A DNA stretch of 15,203 nucleotides from CAYGWP01 sp964353455. GTDB taxonomy: Bacteria; Planctomycetota; Phycisphaerae; FEN-1346. Below the pieces are notes generated by a model. That model was given only the letters and a program-made list of their open reading frames with translations, had not been told where the DNA came from and did no database searches. This document shows positions 1-6,923 of this stretch, piece after piece; the stretch's first letter is position 1, and every line of letters starts with the position of its first letter. The translations under genes and the position numbers were made by a program. Where the stretch lies: the NCBI GenBank assembly GCA_964353455.1, contig CAYGWP010000549.1, forward strand, positions 1 to 15,203. The letters are read 5' to 3'.

Positions 1-1488
1 CGCGCCCTGGCGAGCGGCGACCCCCAGGTCTGCGCCCCGGCGTGCCGCGCTCTCGGTCGAATCCGCGATCCGCAGGCGGTTGACCCTCTCATCGGCGCGG
101 TTGGGTCAAAGGATTTACAGGTCATCAGCAATGCCTGCACGGCCCTGGGGGAAATCGGAGACCCGCGCGCGGTTCCTGCCCTCGTTTCCGTTGTGAAGGA
201 TGAACGGGGGGAATTGCGTGCGGCCGCCGAGAGTGACGTACTTGGCGCCCCTGCTGGATGCGCCGACCTTATGTTGGCGCACACCCAGGCCGAGGCGTGC
301 GAAGCGCTCGGCAAGATAGGCGATCCGGCAGGCACCGAGGCCCTGCTTGGTGCGCTTCGGGCAGAGGACGCGTGGCTTAGAAGGTCTGCCGCGTCGGCTC
401 TGGGCCGAGCGGGCGATGCGAGGGCAGTTCAGCCACTCATCGAAATGCTGAAGGGGCCGGAAAGCGATGTTCGCGTCTCGGCGCGTGAGGCGCTTGGCGA
501 ATTGGACGACGTCCGGGCGGTTGAACCGCTCATCGATTTGCTGGCAAGCGGCTCGGACAACGTCCGTGTGGCAGCGGCTTCAATACTGGGGTACTTGGGC
601 AACCCGCGGGCAATCGCGCCTCTTGTGGCGGCCCTGAAAGATCCGGATGGGGACGTTCGGTACGTCGCTGCCGGCGCCCTCGGCAGCATAGGCGATCCGC
701 GGGCGGTTGAACCGCTCCTGGCCGCCATGCATGACAGCGACAAACGTGTGCGAAACACAGCCGCAAGCAGCCTGGGCCTTCTAGGCGACCCGAGAGCGCT
801 GGAACCGCTCCTTGCCGCCATCAGGGACAAAGATGCGAGCACCCGCTGGTCCGCCGCAACTGCACTGTCTCAACTTCGGCATCCGGGGGCCGTTCCCGCG
901 CTGACAGAAGCACTCAACGACTCCGACGTGGAGGTGCGCCTTTGGAGCGCCGTGGCGCTGGGCGTCACCGGCGACCCCGCCGCAGTACCTGCCCTCCGGA
1001 GGCAACTCCAGAACAATGAGCCGGGGGTGCAAATGGCCGTCGCCTTCTCACTCACCCTCCTTGGCCAGCCCGATGCTGTTCCTCAGATTGCCTTCTTCCT
1101 GAAAGGAGACAACAACTCGCGGGGCATTATGGCCCTCGCCGCCCTCTCGCACACGGACACGCAAGAAGCCCGTTACGCTTTGACCGATGCCGCCCGAAAC
1201 GGTGCCAGCGCCGACCTGCGGCGGCTGGCCGCGCGGGCGATCGAAACCTCGCCTGTGGCGGCGCTCGCCGAAGAACTCGGCCGGTCCCGCAGCCCGTTCA
1301 GGAATTTCGTCGTTCTTGTCCTCTGGTACCTTGGCGATCCGGCGGCGCTCCCCGCCCTCCGCGAGGCCGCCAAGGGACCCGACAAGGACGTCCGGACCTA
1401 TGCCCGGCTGGCGATCCGCCGCATAGAGCGATCAGCCGCCCCGCCGGCCGCGCCCGCAGCAGATCCTTCCACGAAGGATCGCCCATGA
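1..1488 (+). CDS. HEAT-repeat protein, 5' end outside the window
   Basis: The frame is open from the first base, so the gene enters from the left and 495 codons are visible. A GTG at 193 could be called as a start, but HEAT-type sequence continues in frame before it, so I treat the gene as 5'-partial. The visible protein is a ladder of about 31-residue helical repeats with the pattern ALGxxGDPRAVxPLLxALxDxDxxVRxxAA, about a dozen copies. They decay after residue 340 and end in an Ala/Pro-rich tail. PBS-lyase-type HEAT repeats of this kind form curved solenoids that bind other proteins; no enzymatic domain is visible. One repeat around codons 75-100 is about eight residues short. No signal peptide can be judged because the N-terminus is missing. 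The partner and role are unknown. Confidence 0.9.
   Translation, partial: RALASGDPQVCAPACRALGRIRDPQAVDPLIGAVGSKDLQVISNACTALGEIGDPRAVPALVSVVKDERGELRAAAESDVLGAPAGCADLMLAHTQAEACEALGKIGDPAGTEALLGALRAEDAWLRRSAASALGRAGDARAVQPLIEMLKGPESDVRVSAREALGELDDVRAVEPLIDLLASGSDNVRVAAASILGYLGNPRAIAPLVAALKDPDGDVRYVAAGALGSIGDPRAVEPLLAAMHDSDKRVRNTAASSLGLLGDPRALEPLLAAIRDKDASTRWSAATALSQLRHPGAVPALTEALNDSDVEVRLWSAVALGVTGDPAAVPALRRQLQNNEPGVQMAVAFSLTLLGQPDAVPQIAFFLKGDNNSRGIMALAALSHTDTQEARYALTDAARNGASADLRRLAARAIETSPVAALAEELGRSRSPFRNFVVLVLWYLGDPAALPALREAAKGPDKDVRTYARLAIRRIERSAAPPAAPAADPSTKDRP
1462..1480. terminator. Hairpin at the 3' end of the HEAT-repeat gene
   Basis: GATCCTTC (1462-1469) and GAAGGATC (1473-1480) form a perfect 8-bp stem with a 3-nt loop, lying in the last codons of the HEAT gene six bases before its stop codon. 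There is no T-run after it on either strand, so it is not a classic intrinsic terminator, but its place between two convergent genes fits a role in transcript ends. Confidence 0.3.
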
Positions 1489-1502
1489 CCGGCCCCCCGC
1501 TC

Positions 1503-1527
1503 AATCCGCAATCCGAAATCCGCAATC
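1503..1527. repeat. Heptamer tandem repeat in a convergent gap
   Basis: The unit AATCCG followed by C or A occurs at 1503, 1510 and 1517, followed by a partial AATC, giving about 3.6 copies. It takes up most of the 37-bp gap between the HEAT gene stop and the dinG-like gene stop. Its last two bases touch the stop codon of the minus-strand gene. Confidence 0.8.
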
Positions 1528-3613
1528 ACTCATCGTGCCCCGGCACGATGACCTGGCACTCCGGAAGGGCCCGCAGGAAGATGCGGCCGTAGGATTTCTT
1601 GAGGATTCGAGAGTCCAGGACGACGACCATGCCGGTATCTTCCTTGGAGCGGATGAGGCGGCCGAAGCCCTGTTTGAATTTCAGGACCGCCTCGGGCAAC
1701 TGGTAGTCGCCGAACGGGCTGCCGCCGGCGGCCTTGACGGCCTCGATGCGGGCCTGCACGAGCGGCCGGTCAGGCACGGCGAACGGCAGGCGCGTGATGA
1801 TGACGTTCGAGAGGCTCTGGCCGGCCACATCGACGCCCTGCCAGAAGGTGTCGGCCCCGAAGAGGACCGAGTGGGTGTCGCGGCGGAAGATATCGAGCAT
1901 CTTTGAGCGCGGCATCCCCTCGCCCTGCACCAGCAGCCGCCAGCGGCGCTTCTCGACGTGCCCGCGCAGGGCCTCGGCGGCGCGGCGGAGCATATCATAG
2001 GATGTAAATAAGACGAACGCCCGCCCCTCCGAGAGGTCAAGGTACCGGCGGATCGCCTCGACGGCCGCCTCGAAGTACGCCGGGTCGCTCGGCTCCGGCA
2101 GGTCGGCCTCAAGGTACAGGCGCACCTGCCGGGCGTAGTCGAACGGCGACCCGACAAGGAGCGACTCGGCGTGCGCCAGGCCCAGTCGCTCGCGGATGTA
2201 GGCGAACTGGTCGTTCGGGGCGACCGACAGGGTGGCGCTCGTCAGAACGACCGACGGCACCTGCCGCCACAGGAGGAAATCGAGCATCGGCCCGACGCAG
2301 ACGGGCGAGGCGCGGAGGTAAACGCGCGGCATCGCGGCGCGGCCGTGAGGCCGTGGGTGCTCATCATTGTCGAAAACGGTGTCGCCGCGCGATGCCCCGC
2401 GCCGCGCGCCGCTGGTCTCGGCCCAATAGACGGTGGCGGCGCTCGGGCCGGGCAACTCGCCTTCCTTGGGGGCGCCGTAGGTCTGCCTGATGAACGCCTC
2501 GACGGCATCGGCCAGGCTGCCGGCCCGCTCGGCGTAGGATGCCAGTTCGTCCTGCTCCTCGCCCTCCTTGACGGCCGCCGCGAGGACCTGGAGTTCCTTC
2601 CCGAGCGCCCGCAGCGCGGGCGAAAGGCGGTCGGGGACGATGTCGGGCCTCGGAATGCGGCCGCTCGGGGAAGCGCCGGAGTCGAGCCACGCCACAATCT
2701 CCGCGAAGAAGTCGGCGGCGGCCCGCGCGGCGGTCTCGCACGCCCGCTTGGCCCGCTCGCATTCCCCCGGAATGGCCGACAGGAGCCCCTTGTGCCGCTT
2801 CGGCCGCCAGACGCTCGCGAGGAGCCAATCAACCTGCGTCGATGAGACCGCGATGCCGAGTTGGTCGCATGCAACCGTCTCGATGTTATGCGCCTCGTCG
2901 AACACCAGGAACTCGTACGCCGGGAGGACGCCCGTGCTGCCGGCTGCGCGTATCGCCAGGTCCGAGAAGAACAGCGCGTGGTTGACGACGAGGATGTTCG
3001 CCTTGTGGATGCGCTTCCGGGCGCGCTGGTAGAAGCACCGCTCGGCGTGGTCGCACTTCCGGCCGCGGCAGGTGCCGTGCTCGGCGCACACGCGGTCCCA
3101 GACGCGCCAGTCGGGGGCGGGCGAGAGGTCCGAGAGGCTGCCGTCCCTGGTCACGAGGGCCCAGTCGCCGATTCGTCTGAGTTCCTTCCGCGACGACTCA
3201 TCCTCGAATAGGTTGGCCGCCTGCCGGCACGCCCGCTCCAGCCGCCTCAGGCACAGGTAATTCGAGCGGCCCTTGACGAGCACCGCCGTGAAGTCCTCCT
3301 TGAGCGCGGCCTTCAGGAGCGGCAGGTCCTTCTCAATGAGTTGTTCCTGGAGGCTGATAGTATATGTTGATAGGACGATACGACGTTTCTGGCGGACGGC
3401 CTGGTATATGGCCGGCACGAGGTACGCGAACGACTTGCCGACGCCCGTCCCGGCCTCGACCACGAGATGGTGCGGGGCGGCGAACGCGGCCTCAACCGCG
3501 CGGGCCATCGCCAGTTGCTCGGGCCGGTCCTCGTAACCCTGGAGGTGCCTGGCGACAAGGCCGCCGGGGCCGAGGGCGGATTCGACGAAGTTGTCGGTTG
3601 GGGGCATTATCAC
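1526..3613 (-). CDS. dinG: DinG/YoaA-type iron-sulfur ATP-dependent DNA helicase
   Basis: This is a superfamily 2 helicase of the XPD/DinG class, 695 aa, close to the 716 aa of E. coli DinG. Visible motifs in order: a Q-motif-like region near 27-36, Walker A AGTGVGKS at 54-61, motif Ia STYTISLQEQL near 82-92, the DEAH box at 239-242, SAT at 459-461, motif V ADTFWQGVDVAG at 587-598 and motif VI QGFGRLIRS at 648-656. Four cysteines (121, 182, 187, 193) have the spacing of the DinG [4Fe-4S] ligands. The family unwinds 5' overhangs, D-loops and R-loops in repair and in replication-transcription conflicts. No exonuclease domain is fused. The start is GTG at 3613 or ATG at 3607; neither has a clear ribosome site. 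It lies 39 nt behind the FAD oxidoreductase gene, separated by a hairpin. Family assignment is secure; DinG versus YoaA is not resolved. Confidence 0.95.
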   Translation of the reverse strand: MIMPPTDNFVESALGPGGLVARHLQGYEDRPEQLAMARAVEAAFAAPHHLVVEAGTGVGKSFAYLVPAIYQAVRQKRRIVLSTYTISLQEQLIEKDLPLLKAALKEDFTAVLVKGRSNYLCLRRLERACRQAANLFEDESSRKELRRIGDWALVTRDGSLSDLSPAPDWRVWDRVCAEHGTCRGRKCDHAERCFYQRARKRIHKANILVVNHALFFSDLAIRAAGSTGVLPAYEFLVFDEAHNIETVACDQLGIAVSSTQVDWLLASVWRPKRHKGLLSAIPGECERAKRACETAARAAADFFAEIVAWLDSGASPSGRIPRPDIVPDRLSPALRALGKELQVLAAAVKEGEEQDELASYAERAGSLADAVEAFIRQTYGAPKEGELPGPSAATVYWAETSGARRGASRGDTVFDNDEHPRPHGRAAMPRVYLRASPVCVGPMLDFLLWRQVPSVVLTSATLSVAPNDQFAYIRERLGLAHAESLLVGSPFDYARQVRLYLEADLPEPSDPAYFEAAVEAIRRYLDLSEGRAFVLFTSYDMLRRAAEALRGHVEKRRWRLLVQGEGMPRSKMLDIFRRDTHSVLFGADTFWQGVDVAGQSLSNVIITRLPFAVPDRPLVQARIEAVKAAGGSPFGDYQLPEAVLKFKQGFGRLIRSKEDTGMVVVLDSRILKKSYGRIFLRALPECQVIVPGHDE

Positions 3614-3616
3614 TCG

Positions 3617-3640
3617 CGCCCATCAAGATGGGCGGCTAAC
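3617..3640. repeat. Intergenic hairpin with GCGGCTAACC tail
   Basis: CGCCCATC (3617-3624) pairs perfectly with GATGGGCG (3627-3634) over a 2-nt loop, followed on the plus strand by GCTAACC. It lies between the FAD oxidoreductase stop and the helicase start. The tail GCGGCTAA is shared with elements at 5652, 6498 and 9222, although the stem differs. Confidence 0.7.
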
Positions 3641-3652
3641 CAGGTGCTTCAA

Positions 3653-5062
3653 TTACGCAAGGCGATCGAGCGCCTGCCGCACGTCGGCCCAGGGCACGTC
3701 GTGCGGCAACCGGCCGGTGGCGGCGCTCAGTGCGGCAAGCGTCCCGGCCGCCTGGCCCATCGCCACCGACGGCCCGGAGACGCGATAACTTGCGTGTGCG
3801 TACCAGTCGCCGCTCGCGCACCGCCCCGCCATCAGCAGGCCGTCCACGTCCTTCGCAATGAGCGCCCGCACGGGGACATCGTACGGTTTGACCTTGACGC
3901 CGCCGTCGCTGAGGCCCCGTCCGGCGGCCGCGCTGGTGCTGTGGATATCGACGTTGAACGTCACCCGGCAGACGGCGTCGTCGTGTCGGGCGCCGGACTT
4001 GAGGTCATCGACCGTCACGCGGTAGCGGCCGTGGATTCGGCGGCCTTCGCGGACGCCGATCTGCTCGGCCGATGCCACGAGCCGCGCATCGGCCCACGGG
4101 CCGCCGAGCGAACGCAATGCCGTAGCGGCCTTGTTGACCTCGGCCCGCGCCCGCACGGTGGCCTCGCTCACCTGCCGGGCATCTATCGCCGACACGCCGT
4201 ACTCGTGGTTGATCATGAGGGCGAGCAGGTTGTCGCGGACCTGGAAGATGGTGGGCTTTCCGTACGACGGCTCGAAGCCCGCACGGCTGAACGCCTGGTC
4301 GAGCGCCTCAAGGCAGGTCTTGCGCTGGCCCGACCCCTGCCAGAAGGAGATGAACTCCTTGACGTCCTCGGCCCGCGGGACGGTGAAGAGGGCCATGAAG
4401 GTCATCGGCTGCGTTTGGCCGGTGCCTTCCTGGCCGATGTCGAAGCCGCAGCCGGCCTGTGCGGCGAGGTCGCCATCGCCGGTGGCATCTATGAAGATCT
4501 TTGCCCGCCATGCCTCGCGGCCGGACTTCGACTCAGTCACAACGGTGGCGAGGCGGTTCTTATCGTCGCGTCCGGCGGCCGCCACGCGGGTATGGAGGCG
4601 CACGCCGACGCCCGCCTCGGAGCACAGGTTTTCCAGCACGAGTTTCATCGTCTCGACATCATAGGAATAGTTGTTGGGGTTCTGGCCGATGCGTGCGCCG
4701 CGGCGGTCCAGTTCGCGGGTGATCCGCCGCGCTATGCCCGGCTGGTCCATGTGGAAGAGCCACGCAAGCATGCCTGCGGTCCAGACGCCGCCCAGGCATC
4801 CGTGGGCCTCGATGAGGCGTGTCTTTGCGCCCGCGGCGGCGGAGGCCAGGGCGGCGGCGACGCCCGCCGGCCCCGCGCCGCAGACCACCACGTCGGCCGT
4901 CTCGACCACGGGGACCTGGCGCGCGGGTTCCTCGACGGTCTCGCGGGTCGGCTCAGCGGGTCCAGGGGGCAACGGCAGCGCTGCGCCGGCCGGGCGGACC
5001 GCAAGCGGGATCGCGCCGAGGCAGGCCAATCCGGTCTCGAGAAACTCGCGGCGGGAATGCAC
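3653..5062 (-). CDS. Tat-exported FAD-dependent oxidoreductase, FAD_oxidored-like
   Basis: 469 aa. The N-terminus SRREFLETGLACLGAIPLAV is a twin-arginine signal, so the folded flavoprotein is probably exported or held at the membrane. The Rossmann motif VVCGAGPAGVAAA begins near 59, with the ribose-binding Glu at 85. A second FAD-contact motif IDATGDGD is at 191-198, and the C-terminal FAD segment, including MAGRCASGDWYAHASYRVSG, is at 411-430. This order matches the FAD_oxidored group (PF12831), common in planctomycetes and mostly of unknown substrate. It starts with GTG 6 nt after the cysteine-rich gene's stop, with GGGG and AAGG just upstream, so the two are probably translationally coupled. 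It does not resemble ThiO, so its place behind thiSG does not make it a thiamin enzyme. A 532-aa open frame antisense to it is a G+C shadow. Confidence 0.85.
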   Translation of the reverse strand: MHSRREFLETGLACLGAIPLAVRPAGAALPLPPGPAEPTRETVEEPARQVPVVETADVVVCGAGPAGVAAALASAAAGAKTRLIEAHGCLGGVWTAGMLAWLFHMDQPGIARRITRELDRRGARIGQNPNNYSYDVETMKLVLENLCSEAGVGVRLHTRVAAAGRDDKNRLATVVTESKSGREAWRAKIFIDATGDGDLAAQAGCGFDIGQEGTGQTQPMTFMALFTVPRAEDVKEFISFWQGSGQRKTCLEALDQAFSRAGFEPSYGKPTIFQVRDNLLALMINHEYGVSAIDARQVSEATVRARAEVNKAATALRSLGGPWADARLVASAEQIGVREGRRIHGRYRVTVDDLKSGARHDDAVCRVTFNVDIHSTSAAAGRGLSDGGVKVKPYDVPVRALIAKDVDGLLMAGRCASGDWYAHASYRVSGPSVAMGQAAGTLAALSAATGRLPHDVPWADVRQALDRLA

Positions 5063-5068
5063 TGAGCC

Positions 5069-5551
5069 TTACCCCTTCGTTTGTTGAGCGAGGCCGTCAA
5101 TGATGCGTGCGGCCTCGGAGGCGGCCCACCGGACGCACGGCGCGCACTTGGCGTCGAGGAGCCCCTCGCGGCGGAAACGGTCCTTCGCGCCCGGCTCGGA
5201 CCAGTCGAAGCCGAGGATGCCGCGGCAATCGGCGGAGCCGAATCGGGCGGCGAATGCCTTCACGAACTCGCCCGCCACGCCGTAGGCCGCACGCCTGCGG
5301 GCCGCGACATCATCCGCCACGGTGCGGTCCATCACGAGGCCGATCGCCATGACCGCCCCCGTGACCGCGCCGCAGACGTGGCCGGTGTGGCCCACCCCGC
5401 CGCCCATCGCCAGGGCGACGCCGGGGATGCACGATGGGCACGCGAAGCCCTTGGCCTCTGCCACGGCCCGAAGGACGGCCTGGGCACAGTTGTAGCCTTC
5501 GTGGAAGTAGCGGTCGGCGGCGGCATCGATTGGCTGTGCTGTATGGGCCAT
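5069..5551 (-). CDS. C_GCAxxG_C_C family cysteine-rich redox-active protein
   Basis: 160 aa from the ATG at 5551. The open frame extends upstream to 5686, but that part would overlap thiG and run through hairpin repeats, so I reject the longer start. Conserved elements are NCAQAVL (21-27), a Gly-rich segment MGGGVGHTGHVCGAVTG (49-65), C109 followed by Arg, and a terminal CAPCV at 136-140. Seven cysteines in all (22, 38, 41, 60, 109, 136, 139) fit the C_GCAxxG_C_C family (PF09719), proposed to be redox-active and probably metal- or cluster-binding; its reaction is not known. No signal peptide is seen, so it is probably cytosolic, while its coupled neighbour carries a Tat signal. The ribosome site is weak. 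Confidence 0.85.
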   Translation of the reverse strand: MAHTAQPIDAAADRYFHEGYNCAQAVLRAVAEAKGFACPSCIPGVALAMGGGVGHTGHVCGAVTGAVMAIGLVMDRTVADDVAARRRAAYGVAGEFVKAFAARFGSADCRGILGFDWSEPGAKDRFRREGLLDAKCAPCVRWAASEAARIIDGLAQQTKG

Positions 5552-5571
5552 AAGACACTTCGCCTTTGTGC

Positions 5572-5594
5572 CACGGCCGGCTCGCCCGGCCGTG
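5572..5594. repeat. CACGGCC hairpin, first of a pair
   Basis: CACGGCCGG (5572-5580) pairs with CCGGCCGTG (5586-5594) over a 5-nt loop, giving a 9-bp perfect stem. It lies in the 118-bp gap between thiG and the cysteine-rich gene and is followed about 20 nt later by a second hairpin with the same stem core. Confidence 0.75.
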
Positions 5595-5616
5595 AGGAAC
5601 TTGTCGCAGGACCCGC

Positions 5617-5659
5617 ACGGCCGGACAAGCCCGGCCGTAGCACACGGGCCTGCGGCTAA
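5617..5659. repeat. CGGCCGG hairpin, second of a pair, with GCGGCTAA flank
   Basis: ACGGCCGG (5617-5624) pairs with CCGGCCGT (5631-5638) over a 6-nt loop. Fourteen bases further on the plus strand is GCGGCTAA (5652-5659), the octamer that also flanks the hairpins at 3617, 6482 and 9206. Read on the minus strand, it comes just after the thiG stop codon and may mark or protect the 3' end of thiSG mRNA. Confidence 0.65.
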
Positions 5660-5669
5660 CCTGGCTCGA

Positions 5670-6458
5670 CTACTTAGTTGGTGCAATTGTGCCGGCGGTC
5701 GGGCTGGACGGCGTGCCGAGCGACCGGCGCGGGATGCGGCCCGCCAGGTACGCCAGGCGACCGGCCTCGACGGCGTGCTTCATCGCGCGGGCCATCATGA
5801 CCGGGTCGCGCGCCTTGGCGACGCCGGTGTTGAGGAGCACGCCTTCGGCTCCGAGTTCCATGGCGACGGCGGTGTCGCTGGCGGTGCCGACGCCGGCATC
5901 GACGATTATGGGCACCTTGGCCCGCTCGATGATGATGCGGATGTTCTGCGGATTCAGTATGCCCTGCCCCGACCCGATGGGCGACCCCAGGGGCATGACG
6001 CTGGTGGCCCCGGCCTCCTCCAGTCGCTTCGCCATGACCGGGTCGTCGCTCGTGTAGGCGAGGACCGCGAAACCCTCCTTGACGAGGACCTTCAGGGCAT
6101 CGAGGGTCTGGATCGGTTCGGGCAGAAGGGTTTCGGCGTCGGCGAGGACCTCGAGTTTGACCCAATCGACGCCGAGGGCCTCGCGGGCCAGGCGTGCGTA
6201 TCGGAGGGCGTCCTCGGCGGTGAAGCAGCCGGCCGTGTTCGGCAGGATGGTATATCGCTTGCGGTCGATATAATCGAGAAGGCTCTCCTTCGACTTGTCG
6301 GAGAGGTTCACGCGCCGCACGGCCACCGTGACGACCTGGCACCCGGCGGCCGCCAGGGCCTCCTTCATGAGCGGGAACGTGTCGTACTTGCCGGTGCCGA
6401 CGAAAAGGCGGCTGGTGAAGGTGTAGGGGCCGAGTTTGAGGGCGTCGGTTTCGGGCAT
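5670..6458 (-). CDS. thiG: Thiazole synthase ThiG
   Basis: 262 aa, usual family length. ThiG forms the thiazole phosphate ring of thiamin from 1-deoxy-D-xylulose 5-phosphate, dehydroglycine and sulfur delivered by ThiS thiocarboxylate, in the cytosol. The TIM-barrel signature is complete: FVGTGKY at 19-25, ILPNTAGC at 71-78, the lysine that forms the imine with the sugar in WVKLEV (K101), the phosphate-binding GSPIGSGQG at 158-166, DAGVGTASD at 187-195, and GVLLNTGVAKARDPVMMA near 206-223. The ATG at 6458 has AAGGG 8 nt upstream. It follows thiS by 60 nt, with a hairpin repeat in between. No thiF, thiO, thiH, thiC or thiE is in the window, so the sulfur-activating and dehydroglycine-forming partners must lie elsewhere. 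Confidence 0.97.
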   Translation of the reverse strand: MPETDALKLGPYTFTSRLFVGTGKYDTFPLMKEALAAAGCQVVTVAVRRVNLSDKSKESLLDYIDRKRYTILPNTAGCFTAEDALRYARLAREALGVDWVKLEVLADAETLLPEPIQTLDALKVLVKEGFAVLAYTSDDPVMAKRLEEAGATSVMPLGSPIGSGQGILNPQNIRIIIERAKVPIIVDAGVGTASDTAVAMELGAEGVLLNTGVAKARDPVMMARAMKHAVEAGRLAYLAGRIPRRSLGTPSSPTAGTIAPTK

Positions 6459-6481
6459 TTTGTAACCCTTCGAGAAGCGCG

Positions 6482-6507
6482 CGCGACCCTGCGGGTCGCG
6501 GCTAAAA
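6482..6507. repeat. Hairpin repeat with GCTAAAA tail, copy 1
   Basis: CGCGACCC (6482-6489) pairs with GGGTCGCG (6493-6500) over the loop TGC, followed by GCTAAAA (6501-6507). Stem and tail are identical to the copy at 9206-9231; only the 3-nt loop differs. It lies between thiS and thiG, inside the presumed operon. Confidence 0.85.
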
Positions 6508-6518
6508 GTGGAATGGGT

Positions 6519-6725
6519 TTAGCCGCCGCCTACGAGCGTTACGATTTCGACGGCGTCGCCGTCGGCGAGCGCTCGGGCGGCATGCTGCGAGCGCGGCACA
6601 AGTTCGCGGTTGACCTCGACGGCTGTGGCCTGCCGGGGGACGCCGAGCGACTCCAGGAGCGCCGCGACGGTGGTTCCGCCGGCTACTTCGCGCGCCTCGC
6701 CGTTGACGGTTATTCGCAAGAGCAA
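6519..6725 (-). CDS. thiS: Sulfur carrier protein ThiS
   Basis: 68 aa from a TTG start. ThiS is a small beta-grasp protein whose C-terminal Gly-Gly is adenylated and turned into a thiocarboxylate, the sulfur donor to ThiG. The sequence begins RITVNGEARE, has the helix TTVAALLESLGV, then VEVNRELVPRS and DGDAVEIVTLVGGG, ending in three glycines as expected. An upstream in-frame GTG (6746) would add seven residues, but it lies within a palindrome. The TTG at 6725 has AGAGGT (6733-6738) 7 nt before it and gives the usual family length, so I prefer it. It is the first gene of a minus-strand block running through thiG. Confidence 0.93.
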   Translation of the reverse strand: MLLRITVNGEAREVAGGTTVAALLESLGVPRQATAVEVNRELVPRSQHAARALADGDAVEIVTLVGGG

Positions 6726-6742
6726 CCCCGTGACCTCTAGGG

Positions 6743-6758
6743 GCACGGCATGCCGTGC
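6743..6758. repeat. 16-bp perfect palindrome in the thiS leader
   Basis: GCACGGCATGCCGTGC is a perfect inverted repeat. In the thiS mRNA it would be a 7-bp hairpin with a 2-nt loop between the predicted transcription start (about 6772) and the Shine-Dalgarno at 6733-6738. Its CACGGC/GCCGTG arms resemble the pair at 5572-5638. Confidence 0.75.
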
Positions 6759-6778
6759 TCGTACTTGTTAATCGGCGG

Positions 6779-6807
6779 ATTATAGCGCTGCGGGGGCCGC
6801 CAATCAA
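6779..6807 (-). promoter_or_regulatory. Sigma70-type promoter for thiS-thiG
   Basis: On the minus strand TTGATT (6807-6802), a 17-nt spacer and TATAAT (6784-6779), five of six and six of six consensus bases. Transcription would start near 6772, giving a leader of about 45 nt to the thiS start. That is too short for a TPP riboswitch, and no riboswitch-like sequence is seen. Confidence 0.75.
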
Positions 6808-6892
6808 GGCCGCGCCCCTTGCGCGGCGGCAGGCTTTTCGCCGTAGCCGTCGCGCCGGTCGCGCGGTTAAAGCATATTGCAGGGAACTATCT

Positions 6893-6909
6893 CGGGGCGT
6901 CCTGCCCCG
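6893..6909. repeat. Small hairpin just before the 6924 gene
   Basis: CGGGGC (6893-6898) pairs with GCCCCG (6904-6909). An alternative fold, CCTGCC with GGCAGG (6901-6914), would compete with it and take in the AGGA ribosome site at 6912-6915. Too short to claim regulation. Confidence 0.3.
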
Positions 6910-6923
6910 GCAGGAATGTGCGT

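Noticed and set aside
3467..5065. 532-aa plus-strand open frame antisense to the FAD oxidoreductase
   Set aside because: The minus strand has a Tat signal, Rossmann motif and FAD motifs; the plus frame shows no family features and is a G+C shadow.
5552..5686. N-terminal extension of the cysteine-rich protein
   Set aside because: It would overlap thiG and consist of translated hairpin repeats; the ATG at 5551 gives the normal family length.
6726..6778. TPP riboswitch upstream of thiS
   Set aside because: The leader between promoter and start is about 45 nt, too short, and lacks the conserved CUGAGA-type core.
6845..6871. Possible further copy of the GCTAAAA hairpin repeat
   Set aside because: GGTCGCGCGGTTAAAG resembles the tail but no matching stem arm is present.
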